A stretch of 52,051 bases of DNA from Nitrospiraceae bacterium (GTDB lineage: Bacteria > Nitrospirota > Thermodesulfovibrionia > UBA6902): the NCBI GenBank assembly GCA_003599025.1, contig QZIL01000061.1, positions 1-52,051 on the forward strand. The letters are read 5' to 3'. The notes beneath the pieces are model-generated. The model saw only the letters and a program-made list of their open reading frames with translations. It was not told where the DNA came from and made no database searches. Each line of letters begins with the position of its first letter. Positions within the stretch are counted from its first letter, which is position 1. The position numbers and the translations under genes were made by a program. This document shows positions 16,838 through 25,489 of the stretch, piece after piece.

Positions 16838-17935
16838 ATGCTTTCAATCAAAAAAGGCTTAATAATAATTTACAGGCTTTTTGACGTAGCGTCGGAGATT
16901 AATCTCTCCATTGTGGAGTCAAAGGTGAGAGAGGGCGCAAAGAGGATGCGCCTTTCAAAGCATCCCTATATGAAGGCCCTTCAGTTCACTGACCCCCCGG
17001 TCTCTTTTGAATTGAATGGTTTTACCAAAACCCTGTTTGAAGGGACAATCCATATTAATGTAGTGGCCAAGGCTTATGATTTCGGTGTCCTTTCCCTTGC
17101 CTTTTATATTTCCATCCCCGAAGGCACGACCTTCTCATCGCTTGAATCGGTAGCAAAGGAGCTTGATACTGATGAGGGGATCGATGAAAAGGCAAAAGAA
17201 TACATAGGCCAGCTGATGCATAACCTGGGAGAAGCAGTCATCAGGCCTTCTCTGAAGGAACAGTTTATGGAAGACTACATGATATTCGCCATACAGGGCC
17301 TGGATCAGGTAACTGACATGTCCGATTTTTTAAATCAGTACGACCCTTCACGCCTTCTCCTGTACGAAACAAGAGAGGTAAGTCAGCATACAAGGGAGGA
17401 AACCCTCAGGCACCGTTTCAGTTATTACCCTGATGATCTTATCATTGTACACATTGACAACGCCTTTGTTATCGAGCCTTCAGGCAGCTCCGACATCTTT
17501 GATATCCTGGAATTTGCAAATGCCCAGATCCTGGAATTGAGATATTATGACAGTGTCCTGGACAGGCAGCTCTCCTGGATATACAGGGAGCTTTCCAAGC
17601 GGCATGTTGTCTCGGCATTCAGACTGAGGGACTATGAACGGCTCGGAAAAAAGGTCACAGAGATCGTTACAGAACTCACCGAGGTTACGGAAAAGGTGGA
17701 CAATGCCCTGAAGGTCACGGAAGACGTCTATTATGCAAAGATATACAGAACTGCGATGATGCTCTTTCGCAGCCGTGACTGGGAGATGAGCATACAGGAA
17801 AAGCTCCAGGTAGTGACCAACACGTCCAAAATGATCTACGATGAAATATCAACTAAACGGGGGCATCTGCTTGAGCTGGGCATCATTATTCTGATTGTCA
17901 TTGAAATTGTGATTCTGCTCGTAATGGAATGGTAG
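16838..17935 (+). CDS. RMD1/DUF155 family membrane-anchored protein
   Basis: A 365-residue protein with the RMD1 domain at about 175-330. YYPDDLIIVHIDNAFVIEPS, FDILEFANAQILELRYYDSV, LDRQLSWIYREL and a coiled coil follow (EIVTELTEVTEKVDNALKVT). A C-terminal hydrophobic helix (LLELGIIILIVIEIVILLVM) anchors it in the membrane. Eukaryotic relatives act in mitochondrial translation or positioning; the bacterial role is unknown. The region before the domain (1-170) is soluble and poorly conserved. Monocistronic, convergent with the phosphoesterase gene. Confidence 0.82.
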   Translation: MLSIKKGLIIIYRLFDVASEINLSIVESKVREGAKRMRLSKHPYMKALQFTDPPVSFELNGFTKTLFEGTIHINVVAKAYDFGVLSLAFYISIPEGTTFSSLESVAKELDTDEGIDEKAKEYIGQLMHNLGEAVIRPSLKEQFMEDYMIFAIQGLDQVTDMSDFLNQYDPSRLLLYETREVSQHTREETLRHRFSYYPDDLIIVHIDNAFVIEPSGSSDIFDILEFANAQILELRYYDSVLDRQLSWIYRELSKRHVVSAFRLRDYERLGKKVTEIVTELTEVTEKVDNALKVTEDVYYAKIYRTAMMLFRSRDWEMSIQEKLQVVTNTSKMIYDEISTKRGHLLELGIIILIVIEIVILLVMEW

Positions 17936-18011
17936 CAAAGAAGCAGCTCTAATATTCAGGCAGAACACTATATTCTTTCGGTCAATGCGATGGGGCATCC
18001 ACGCAGTATGA

Positions 18012-18500
18012 TCACACTTTTAAATCGATGATTTCAGCACTCAGTTTCTTGCCTTCGATATCAAGCAGGGCCACGGTCACCGGCAGCTTGAACCTTCGCG
18101 GCCCGGCACTGCCCGGATTGATGTACAGTACCCCCTCATGTTCATATATGGCCGGCCTGTGAGTATGTCCTTGGACTATGACCCGGATATCAGATGATGA
18201 AGGCCTTATGTCTAATCTGCCTAAATCGTGTAATACATAAATTGTGTGACCGCCTGTGTCAACTACTTCAGTCCGTTTTAGATCATATGCCCTTAACTCA
18301 TTGTCCATATTCCCCCGGACTGCGACAACAGGGGAAATCGCTTTCAGTTTATCAATTATCTGAAGGTCGCCGATGTCCCCTGCATGGATAATGAGATCTG
18401 CGTCCTGTAAAGCAGACACTGCCTCCTTACGCAGCAGGTTGTGTGTGTCTGATATGATACCGATCTTGTTTTTAATTTTACTTTTTGCGTCGTTCATCAT
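18012..18500 (-). CDS. YfcE/MJ0936-type metallophosphoesterase
   Basis: A 162-residue calcineurin-like phosphodiesterase. Metal ligands are visible in order: IISDTHN (DxH), IIHAGDIGD (GD), VRGNMDNE (GN-x-D), YVLHD and VQGHTHRP (GHTH). LYINPGSAGPRR completes the family pattern. It probably hydrolyses small phosphodiesters in the cytoplasm with Mn or Ni; the natural substrate is not known. The frame can start at two adjacent ATGs. It diverges from the PilZ gene at 18651. Confidence 0.9.
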   Translation of the reverse strand: MMNDAKSKIKNKIGIISDTHNLLRKEAVSALQDADLIIHAGDIGDLQIIDKLKAISPVVAVRGNMDNELRAYDLKRTEVVDTGGHTIYVLHDLGRLDIRPSSSDIRVIVQGHTHRPAIYEHEGVLYINPGSAGPRRFKLPVTVALLDIEGKKLSAEIIDLKV

Positions 18501-18650
18501 TTTACAAATTTACTAAATAATTTCTGTTTCAGCATACCATATGTTAAAATAATTTAACTGCATGCCGGGATATTAATTTATTATTAGTCAGTTTCTGTTA
18601 AGGAAGTAATTTATAGTTTCCACTGCAGGAAGTAGTTAAGGGAGGCTGTC

Positions 18651-18959
18651 ATTTTAAAGTTTGGTCCTCAGCACAATGAAAAGAGGCTTTTTTGCAGGAT
18701 GCCCATTAATGCTGAACTCACTTATTCCATAAAGGGAGAAAGTGCTTCATTTAAGGGGCAATGTAAAAATCTGAGCCATTCAGGGATCCAGTTTGAGACC
18801 AGCAAGCACCTGAGAGAAGGGGTCTCCCTCGAAATAACAATTGATACCAGAAGCGACGTATTTAAACCAATGCACGCTACGGTAGAGGTGCTGCGCATTG
18901 ACCCGTTAGAGAACAGCGGTTACAGGGTCTCGGGCAAAATACTGGAGTACAAAGAGTAA
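18651..18959 (+). CDS. Small PilZ domain protein, apparently with an ATT start codon
   Basis: The first ATG (18699) would give 86 residues but would cut off the c-di-GMP motif RxxxR, which lies just upstream in the same frame (EKRLFCRMPINAELTYS; Arg12 and Arg16 counted from ATT). The frame is open back to a TAG at 18633, with no ATG, GTG, TTG or CTG in between. AAGGGAGG (18638-18645) is followed five bases later by ATT at 18651. Starting there gives 103 residues with both PilZ motifs intact (RxxxR and NLSHSG). The product is a cytoplasmic c-di-GMP receptor. ATT starts are known for infC and pcnB; here it is deduced, not proven. Confidence 0.75.
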   Translation: MLKFGPQHNEKRLFCRMPINAELTYSIKGESASFKGQCKNLSHSGIQFETSKHLREGVSLEITIDTRSDVFKPMHATVEVLRIDPLENSGYRVSGKILEYKE

Positions 18960-18991
18960 GCATACTATTGGTACATGCAGTCCGCGGCTGA

Positions 18992-19858
18992 ATGCCATTT
19001 AAATCTACAAATGACCATCCTCTTATGAACATCAGGATCAAAAAGGCATCAGGCATAACTGAGGACTTTAATCCCGATAAATTACTGGAGTCGCTGCTGC
19101 GTTCCGGTGCAGACCGGGACCAGGCAGAGGAAGTTATTTCACATATACTCCCAGATATACAACCTTACACAAGCACAAAAAAAATCTTCAGGCTGGCCCG
19201 CAAGTATTTACGGCAGTTCAACAGGTCAACCGTGCTGAGATATTCTCTGAAAAAATCATTGCTGAAATTGGGCCCGTCCGGATATCCCTTTGAGAAGTAT
19301 GTAGGAGAGCTGTTTAAGCACTATGGCTACAGTGTAAATACAGGTGTCTTCCTTGAGGGCAAATGTGTGAAACATGAGGTTGATGTGTTGGCCTTTAATG
19401 ATAATGAAATGCGCCTTGTTGAATGCAAGTACCGGAACAGGGCGGAGAATGCGCCTGATGTCAAGGTGGCCCTGTACTTTCATTCCCGGTTTCGTGACCT
19501 TCGTGCCGCGATGAAGACTCAGCATCATGGGAAATCGTTTTCAGGATGGATAGTGACCAATACTCGATTCACAGAAGATGCTATTAAATATGCGGTGTGC
19601 AGCGGTCTTAAACTGGTAAGCTGGCGATATCCCGGCAAGGGCAGCCTCGAGCAGATGATTGAAGAAAAGAAATTATATCCTGTTACAGTCATCCCGGGGC
19701 TTACGTCATCACAGACGAGACATCTTTTTGAAGAAAAAGTAATCTTGATGAAAGACCTGGCAAAAATGCCGCCGGCTGATATAAAGAAGCTGCTTTCCGT
19801 TTCAGACAAGCGCGCGCTCGCACTGAAAGAGCAGGCTGACAAGCTGTGCTTCTGCTGA
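18992..19858 (+). CDS. ATP-cone domain fused to Mrr-type restriction endonuclease fold
   Basis: A 288-residue protein. Residues about 12-95 form an ATP-cone (RIKKASGITEDFNPDKLLES, RSTVLRYSLKKSLLKLGPSG), the nucleotide-sensing module of ribonucleotide reductases and NrdR. Residues about 100-215 are a PD-(D/E)xK nuclease of the Mrr group: FEKYVGELFKHYGYSV, HEVDVLAF and RLVECKYR give the catalytic Asp, Glu and Lys. The C-terminus (about 240-288) looks like a helix-hairpin-helix tail. It is likely a nucleotide-responsive nuclease acting on DNA. No Shine-Dalgarno was found for ATG 18992 or for ATG 19025, where the domain starts. Confidence 0.82.
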   Translation: MPFKSTNDHPLMNIRIKKASGITEDFNPDKLLESLLRSGADRDQAEEVISHILPDIQPYTSTKKIFRLARKYLRQFNRSTVLRYSLKKSLLKLGPSGYPFEKYVGELFKHYGYSVNTGVFLEGKCVKHEVDVLAFNDNEMRLVECKYRNRAENAPDVKVALYFHSRFRDLRAAMKTQHHGKSFSGWIVTNTRFTEDAIKYAVCSGLKLVSWRYPGKGSLEQMIEEKKLYPVTVIPGLTSSQTRHLFEEKVILMKDLAKMPPADIKKLLSVSDKRALALKEQADKLCFC

Positions 19859-19941
19859 GTATAAATCTGTTTAGTGAGAATAGAAACGACGTTATAGCGA
19901 TAAAGTAATATTAGGTAAAACCCGATTTATAAGTATCATTA

Positions 19942-20373
19942 ATGGTTATTGAAGACTCAATAATGATCAATGCCTCCCTCGAAAGGGTATGGGACATATT
20001 TACTGACCTTACCTGCTGGAAAAACTGGTGCTCTGTAATTGAGGATGTGTCCTCTGATGGGACTCACCTTGAAGAAGGTAATAGTTTTAAATGCTGTATA
20101 CGGCCTTTTGATATCCCCATGAACCTTGAACCCGTAGTAGAAGAGATCGACCCGATGCACAGAATAGTCTGGTCCGGGAAAAAACACGGGGTCTCGGCAC
20201 TGCATGAATTCACATTTCAGACAAATGGCAGCGGAGTTCTCCTGACGAGCCGGGAGGCTTTTTCAGGCATCTTTATGAGCCCTCTCCGGTTTCTCTTTCC
20301 AAAAAATAAATTACAGGAACTATCCGGAAAGATGCTGATGGAAATAAAAGTGGCAGCGGAAACAATGCCATGA
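19942..20373 (+). CDS. SRPBCC superfamily protein
   Basis: A 143-residue protein with the START/polyketide-cyclase-like layout. It opens with MVIEDSIMINASLERVWDIF (strand plus helix), then a TDLTCWKNW turn. The central strands end in IVWSGKKHGVSALHEFTFQT, and the long C-terminal helix is GKMLMEIKVAAETMP. Such proteins bind hydrophobic ligands in a deep cavity; the ligand is unknown. It lies 42 bp before the AAA-like gene and may be co-transcribed with it. Confidence 0.78.
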   Translation: MVIEDSIMINASLERVWDIFTDLTCWKNWCSVIEDVSSDGTHLEEGNSFKCCIRPFDIPMNLEPVVEEIDPMHRIVWSGKKHGVSALHEFTFQTNGSGVLLTSREAFSGIFMSPLRFLFPKNKLQELSGKMLMEIKVAAETMP

Positions 20374-20415
20374 GAGCAGAAAATCAAACATACATTCAAT
20401 ATAAACAGGAGGCAG

Positions 20416-20919
20416 ATGAACAAGGAAGCTTCAAGGAATATTCCCCAGATTGTTAAGTATGGAAGCAATGGATTTGATGAGCTGATAAAGCGGTTCCGCA
20501 CAAGCTCGCGAAACGCATTCCCCATACTCTTTGCCGGCTACTCGGAAGACCTCAAGACCCTGGCCGCTGACATAATCGGCGTTGAACTGAACCTTGATCT
20601 TTACCGTGCAAACCTCTCCTCGCTTGTAAACAAACATACGGGGGAAACCGAGAAAAACCTGGACCGGGTATTCAGTGAGGCTGCCGAAGGCAATGCCATT
20701 ATTCTGCTTGATGAGGCAGACACACTATTTGGAAAACGCACTGAGATTAAGGACACGCACGACCGCTACGCCAACCTCGAAGTCACTTACCTGCTGCAGA
20801 GGATAGAGAATTATAACGGGATCGTGATACTGTCTACAAAGCACAGCAATACCATTGATGAAGCCCTTATACGCCGGATGCGGTATGTTGTAAAATTCCC
20901 GTCGTCATTAAGCAGATAA
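20416..20919 (+). CDS. Truncated AAA protein with a degenerate Walker A
   Basis: A 167-residue protein very like the AAA module of ATPases from contractile-injection-type loci. It has GETEKNLDRVFSEA, Walker B AIILLDEADTLFGKR, the diagnostic THDRYANLEVTYLLQRIENY, and an RRMR arginine-finger region ending VVKFP. Where the P-loop should be (GPPGTGKT) it has GYSEDLKT: the Lys-Thr is kept but both inner glycines are lost. Sensor 1 is LSTKHS where Asn is normal, and the lid domain that normally follows the FP motif is missing. It is well translated (AGGAGG before ATG). It may be a pseudoenzyme or regulatory remnant; no phage-tail genes are nearby. Confidence 0.75.
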   Translation: MNKEASRNIPQIVKYGSNGFDELIKRFRTSSRNAFPILFAGYSEDLKTLAADIIGVELNLDLYRANLSSLVNKHTGETEKNLDRVFSEAAEGNAIILLDEADTLFGKRTEIKDTHDRYANLEVTYLLQRIENYNGIVILSTKHSNTIDEALIRRMRYVVKFPSSLSR

Positions 20920-20954
20920 TATTAGATTCCTTGTCCCCACAGTCTATTATCCAC

Positions 20955-23237
20955 CTATACCTGATCGTGTGCTATCTCTTCCTTCCTTTTTGATATGCTG
21001 CGCATAAATTCCATGTCTTTTTTGCTTCGTTCCATCATCCTGTCTTCAATCTCTTCCCTTTTTAATCCCATCAGGATTTTATATGCATCATACTTGGTTT
21101 TACAGAAATAGATGTCAAACGGGTCTTTCCGGCCTTCTGTCCGGAATATCCTGATACCCGGAATATCGTCTTTTTGTGTATACTCAAACTCCATATTGAC
21201 AAGCAGAGGCTCTATATCATATTTGTTCTGCCACGGGATGCAGGCCCCTTCCATGGTCAGCTGTGTGTCCATTATAGACCGCACCTTTTCAGTAACTCCT
21301 CCAACAGCCAGAATGATCTCGCCAGTCAGAGACCCGGTTATCCCGTACTTCTGATTTACAGGCTGCTGGATATAGTCTGATATCAGACCTACATCCATTG
21401 CAACTGATGCACTGTCGCCTTCGACCCCTCCATGGGCCTGGATATATTCGATATGCATTTCATATCCCACATATGGCGCCCTGACTTTGCGCAGGAGCTT
21501 CTTGATCGACGCCCTGACGTTTTGTGCTGCTCCCTTGGCAATATCCCCGATCTTCCCCGGTGCTGTGATGATATCAGTGCCGCCTGTGTTAATCTGGCAG
21601 TGTATGGGAAGGGGCTGTCCGAACATACGTCCGCTTGCCCCTGAGTGGGTGACGGCCAGACCAACCACATATCCTATGGAGTCAGTCATGGATGTAATAT
21701 ACCTTTTCAGGTCTTTCCTGCTTTCGATTATCTCCCTGGAGACAGCACCCTCTATACTGATATGTTCTTTGAGAGCATTTCTTATATGTCTGGGTTCCAC
21801 GAATTCAGAGTTTTCGATTATTGCATCAAGTTCCGCTGTTTTAATTATACCGTTGACCGGTCGCAGCATGCAGCTCAATTTACCGTCAGAGCTGCGGCAG
21901 CGCAATTCCCTTACTATCTCTGCCACAGCGCTCCGGGAAAACTCCCGGGCCTTGAGTTCGTAATCAAGGGGAAGCCGTTTGCCGTAGATCTTCTCGCTCC
22001 TTCTCCTGACCCCTGCATGTCCTTCCTTTGCCAGCACTTCCCCCCAGGTATTTTCAAAGTCCTTTTCAAGGTTTTTTATTTCCTGTTTTATATACTGGGC
22101 GACCTGCCTGACATGCTCTGCAGTTTCGGGCACCGCACTTTCCATCTGTATTATTTCTCCCTTGTCTTCAATCCTGCTGAGAAAAGCCCCGTCGCCTTCT
22201 TCCTGAAGGTGCTGCAGGGTATCATGATTACAGCATGCAATGATGATGTTGTCAGCCTTAAGATAATTTTCCGACCTGTCTGCAGCGCCGCTGCCCGTGT
22301 TTCTGCCGCCTTCCAGGATATATTTCTTGTTCTGCATTATCTCGAGCAGGCTCGACATATAGCGTGTTTTGACCAGGGTTTTAAGTTCATCTATATAGAT
22401 TATAGGCGACTTTGCATGTGCGCCGAGATAAGTTCTTTTATGTATGGGCGTATGCATGTTACCAGACTGATAGGGGTCATGCCTGAAGCCCCCCTTCATG
22501 TTCTTTGCGTCAGGCTCGGACACATTTACCATAAGGTTCGTGTCTTTTCTGGGGTCATACAAGACCTCCGGGACCATGTCCATGATATGTTTTACAGAAA
22601 CAGACTTGCCTCCCTGTGCCTCCTGCTGTATTTTTTCCTGTACGCTTATATTGTTCTCCTGTATGAACATGAAAATCGCACCCATACCAGCCAGTCCGGT
22701 CAGTACAAATGCGACGGGGAAAAAGACCCCTGTGATACTGCTAAGGGCCGCTGTCCACAATAAAAACATCTTGACCTTGTTAACAGAGGCAAGCTGGGCA
22801 GCAAGTGAGAAGTCATCGATGCTGTTCTTTGCCGCCTCAATCTGTTCTCTGACCTGGTTGATGTGTGCATCGAGCTTTGCAGGGTTTGCATAGGCAAAGC
22901 GGACATGATTGATGTCCTTCCCCGGATAGGCGGCAATTGATTCTTTCGGCCGGATATAATCGCCAAGTGATTTATCAAGTACATGCTGAAACATGCCTGC
23001 AAGCATGGATTTTCCAGTCCCGGGCTTTCCTACCATAAGCATATGGCCCTTGTTCTGGGCTATTTTTCTGATGGCTTTTTTGGCGTTGTCCTGAAAAATG
23101 ACCTTCTCAATCGGATCCTCGGGAAGAGTCACCTGGGAGGTGTCATTCATATAGTCGAGGTGCTTTTCAAGGCGTTGAGGATAAAGCGTCAGTTCCCTGA
23201 TCCATTTATAATCATTTTCATTATAGGAACTAGACAT
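20955..23237 (-). CDS. Membrane-anchored Lon-like (LonB-type) ATP-dependent protease
   Basis: A 760-residue protein. The AAA domain has Walker A VGKPGTGKSML and is split by a long insert with two membrane helices (about 158-200: MFLLWTAALSS...VLTGLAGMGAIFMF), as in archaeal LonB. Walker B is SPIIYIDEL. The C-terminal S16 protease domain (about 520-720) has catalytic Ser609 in EGDSASVAMD and Lys651 in LAVGGVTEKV, 42 residues apart. It should degrade misfolded or specific membrane proteins on the cytoplasmic side. Its start overlaps the preceding gene by eight bases. Confidence 0.88.
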   Translation of the reverse strand: MSSSYNENDYKWIRELTLYPQRLEKHLDYMNDTSQVTLPEDPIEKVIFQDNAKKAIRKIAQNKGHMLMVGKPGTGKSMLAGMFQHVLDKSLGDYIRPKESIAAYPGKDINHVRFAYANPAKLDAHINQVREQIEAAKNSIDDFSLAAQLASVNKVKMFLLWTAALSSITGVFFPVAFVLTGLAGMGAIFMFIQENNISVQEKIQQEAQGGKSVSVKHIMDMVPEVLYDPRKDTNLMVNVSEPDAKNMKGGFRHDPYQSGNMHTPIHKRTYLGAHAKSPIIYIDELKTLVKTRYMSSLLEIMQNKKYILEGGRNTGSGAADRSENYLKADNIIIACCNHDTLQHLQEEGDGAFLSRIEDKGEIIQMESAVPETAEHVRQVAQYIKQEIKNLEKDFENTWGEVLAKEGHAGVRRRSEKIYGKRLPLDYELKAREFSRSAVAEIVRELRCRSSDGKLSCMLRPVNGIIKTAELDAIIENSEFVEPRHIRNALKEHISIEGAVSREIIESRKDLKRYITSMTDSIGYVVGLAVTHSGASGRMFGQPLPIHCQINTGGTDIITAPGKIGDIAKGAAQNVRASIKKLLRKVRAPYVGYEMHIEYIQAHGGVEGDSASVAMDVGLISDYIQQPVNQKYGITGSLTGEIILAVGGVTEKVRSIMDTQLTMEGACIPWQNKYDIEPLLVNMEFEYTQKDDIPGIRIFRTEGRKDPFDIYFCKTKYDAYKILMGLKREEIEDRMMERSKKDMEFMRSISKRKEEIAHDQV

Positions 23238-24405
23238 TCTGATACCCGCGTATGGAGTCCATAAGATAAAGCTTTCCTGCGTCAGAAACCAGCGCCTTTT
23301 TATTGATTTCCGAATACACCTTGGGCAGATGGCCCTTTATGGGTTCAAGTGCCCTGAAGTCATGCATCACTGATATGTTAGTGCAGAGCTTATGCTTTTC
23401 TGGTCCTGAAAGCGGTACAAAAGTAAAAGATACGATGCTTTGATTTTTATTGAGAGTTTCAGCGAGCGTGTCCTTTTCATACTGACTTATTTTATGAGCA
23501 CTGAACACTTCACGGTAAACCGTGGGGAGGTGTTTGTCTGAGTAATCCTGCCCTAATTGTTTGGCAAAAAACAGCTTCAATGGCTTTGCATCTCCTTTCA
23601 CACAAAGCAGAAGCGCCTCTCTAAGTCTGGGGTCAGACTGGATGCACTGTTCCATAAGGTGCATATAATTGATGAGGAGATTCTCATTAATCCAGTACTC
23701 AAACTGATAATTTGTGTTTAACACACAATATCTCAACTGATTGTTCTGAGTGAACTTAATCAGCCGGTAACTGTTTTTGACATAAAAACCCTTGAAATTA
23801 AACCCCCTTAATTCGAATAAACCGTTCAGCAGGTAGGCCTTATTCGCAACGACTTTGGTTTTTTTTGAAAGTGAGCTGGCCACAAAATTGATCTTATCAC
23901 CTATGCTCCCCTGCAAATTTAACTGGTACCGGTTCCTGCCGATGTCTTCACAAAGGGCCTTTACGTCCTCAACCTTTTCCCTGTCCAGAGAAGAGAGTTT
24001 TTTCTGGACCGGATCATAAGGCTTGAGCAGGTCATTAATTTTAATAAAATGTGCATTTAAGTTCTCGTCCTTAAATGATGGGGCGCCGAGTTTTGATGCT
24101 GTTATAATTTCTTCTATATGAGAATCATGACCTTCAGACCGGCTTTTTGTCCCCGGGAGGATTTTATTTAACAGCCTTTTCAATTTTCCGGAGGACGGCT
24201 TGCGATACTGCACCCTGCAGCCGACCACCTTTTCTTCCAGAGTTATCGGATTAGGATTAAGCAAATAGCGGGCGAGTTCGGATATCTTATATTCTGTAAT
24301 CAGTCCTGAAATCGCTTCCTTGCATATGTTGCTCAGATCCAGAGTTACCGGCATCCCTTCAGAAATTATCCAGAATCCCTGTTTGTTTTTATTTTCCAAA
24401 TGCAT
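23230..24405 (-). CDS. Unknown 391-residue protein linked to LonB
   Basis: No family recognised. The protein is soluble in appearance, with no signal peptide or clear membrane helix. It has a basic patch near 68-90 (YRKPSSGKLKRLLNKILPGT) and otherwise mixed alpha/beta composition (KAYLLNGLFELRGFNFKGFY, NQLRYCVLNTNYQFEYWI). Its last eight bases overlap the LonB start, so the two are translationally coupled and probably act together, for example as an adaptor or substrate. That is inference from position only. Codon usage looks like its neighbours. Confidence 0.7.
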   Translation of the reverse strand: MHLENKNKQGFWIISEGMPVTLDLSNICKEAISGLITEYKISELARYLLNPNPITLEEKVVGCRVQYRKPSSGKLKRLLNKILPGTKSRSEGHDSHIEEIITASKLGAPSFKDENLNAHFIKINDLLKPYDPVQKKLSSLDREKVEDVKALCEDIGRNRYQLNLQGSIGDKINFVASSLSKKTKVVANKAYLLNGLFELRGFNFKGFYVKNSYRLIKFTQNNQLRYCVLNTNYQFEYWINENLLINYMHLMEQCIQSDPRLREALLLCVKGDAKPLKLFFAKQLGQDYSDKHLPTVYREVFSAHKISQYEKDTLAETLNKNQSIVSFTFVPLSGPEKHKLCTNISVMHDFRALEPIKGHLPKVYSEINKKALVSDAGKLYLMDSIRGYQNV

Positions 24406-24598
24406 ATAACGGATCGAAATATATGATCTTTACAAGGCCAGAACCGAATTAATGTTATTAATGATGTCATACTCATATACGGCAAAGGGGCCGGTTTTCT
24501 TGAGTGACAAAAATGCCTTTTCTGTTTGGCAAAATCGCATATTGTGTTCTGCGAAACCCGTAAATTGATATAAGAAGTACATGGATTGAATAATTTTC

Positions 24599-24627
24599 TT
24601 GACAAGCAGTCTCTATTTTAATAAAGT
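24599..24627 (+). promoter_or_regulatory. Promoter of the PilZ-glycogen-binding gene
   Basis: TTGACA (24599-24604), 17-base spacer, TAAAGT (24622-24627). The -35 is perfect and the -10 matches four of six. A leader of about 50 bases would follow, ending in the GAAAGGAGAG ribosome-binding site before ATG 24683. Confidence 0.5.
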
Positions 24628-24682
24628 CTATCTGGTATCGAGAGTTTTCAGATAAAAAACCTGCAATGAAAGGAGAGAAGCA

Positions 24683-25477
24683 ATGTTAGAGAACAAAAGG
24701 ACGCATAAAAGATTTGATCTCCCTCTTATTGTTAAATTCAGACAGGCTGCCAGAGCAGTTTCATATTCACTCGGCTTGACAAAAAACCTGTCCTGCGACG
24801 GGATCAGCCTCGAGGCCCGAAACTTTAATTTTAATCTGCAGGAGAACCTGGAATTGGAACTCAAACTTCCTCAGAACGCCGGATCAGTTTCTCTCCTCGG
24901 GGATGTTGTCTGGAAACAGAATGATGGAAAGTCAAGCTATGCAGGTATCGCATTTAAAATACTGGATGAAAAAATACATAATGACGCAATGGAAAAAATA
25001 ACCTCATATACAAAGATACCTCTGGTCAGTGCCTTTTACGGTAATAAGATCGATAAAAAAATTGACACGGTATCTGAGGAAAAACATTTTCACAAACCGG
25101 ATGAGACCGGGGCTGTGCAGTCGCGTGATATAGGCAAACCCCCGGTGATATCTTCAGGGGAATCACGGGTTTTAGGGCTTACAAAAGAATATTATAACGA
25201 TGGGAAGGAATGTAAGGTCTCTTTTTTGTTGCCGCGTGATGCAGCCCGTGATGCATTAACCGTGACGGTTGTTGGAGATTTCAATAACTGGAATATCAAT
25301 GCCACCCCGATGGTTAAGGACAAAAAAGGTGACTTTCACATTACATTAACACTGGCTGGTGGCAGAGAATACAGGTTCAGATACTTTCTTGATGGTTCCC
25401 GATGGGAAAATGACTGGCTTGCTGATAAATATGTATCCAATGCTTTTGGATCTGATGATTCCGTAGTGATCGTCTAA
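24683..25477 (+). CDS. PilZ domain fused to a glycogen-binding (CBM48/AMPK-type) domain
   Basis: A 264-residue protein. Residues 1-115 are a PilZ domain. The second motif NLSCDGISLEA is intact, but the first reads HKRFDLPL where RRFxR is expected, so the RxxxR clamp is degenerate and c-di-GMP binding is doubtful. A linker (about 120-175) leads to a C-terminal E-set domain (about 178-264) with VTVVGDFNNWNINATPM, GGREYRFRYFLDGSRW and ENDWLADKY, the hallmark of AMPK-beta/isoamylase glycogen-binding modules. It would tie a PilZ-type switch to glycogen or another alpha-glucan. The start has GGAGAG upstream. Confidence 0.88.
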   Translation: MLENKRTHKRFDLPLIVKFRQAARAVSYSLGLTKNLSCDGISLEARNFNFNLQENLELELKLPQNAGSVSLLGDVVWKQNDGKSSYAGIAFKILDEKIHNDAMEKITSYTKIPLVSAFYGNKIDKKIDTVSEEKHFHKPDETGAVQSRDIGKPPVISSGESRVLGLTKEYYNDGKECKVSFLLPRDAARDALTVTVVGDFNNWNINATPMVKDKKGDFHITLTLAGGREYRFRYFLDGSRWENDWLADKYVSNAFGSDDSVVIV

Positions 25478-25489
25478 AGCTAGTATAAA

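Noticed and set aside
21645-22763. Long plus-strand open frame opposite the Lon gene
   Set aside because: It is the complement of a clearly coding S16/AAA gene, with no ribosome-binding site or domain.
24366-24605. Minus-strand frame upstream of the 391-residue protein
   Set aside because: No family resemblance, poor composition and overlap with the start of a better-supported gene.
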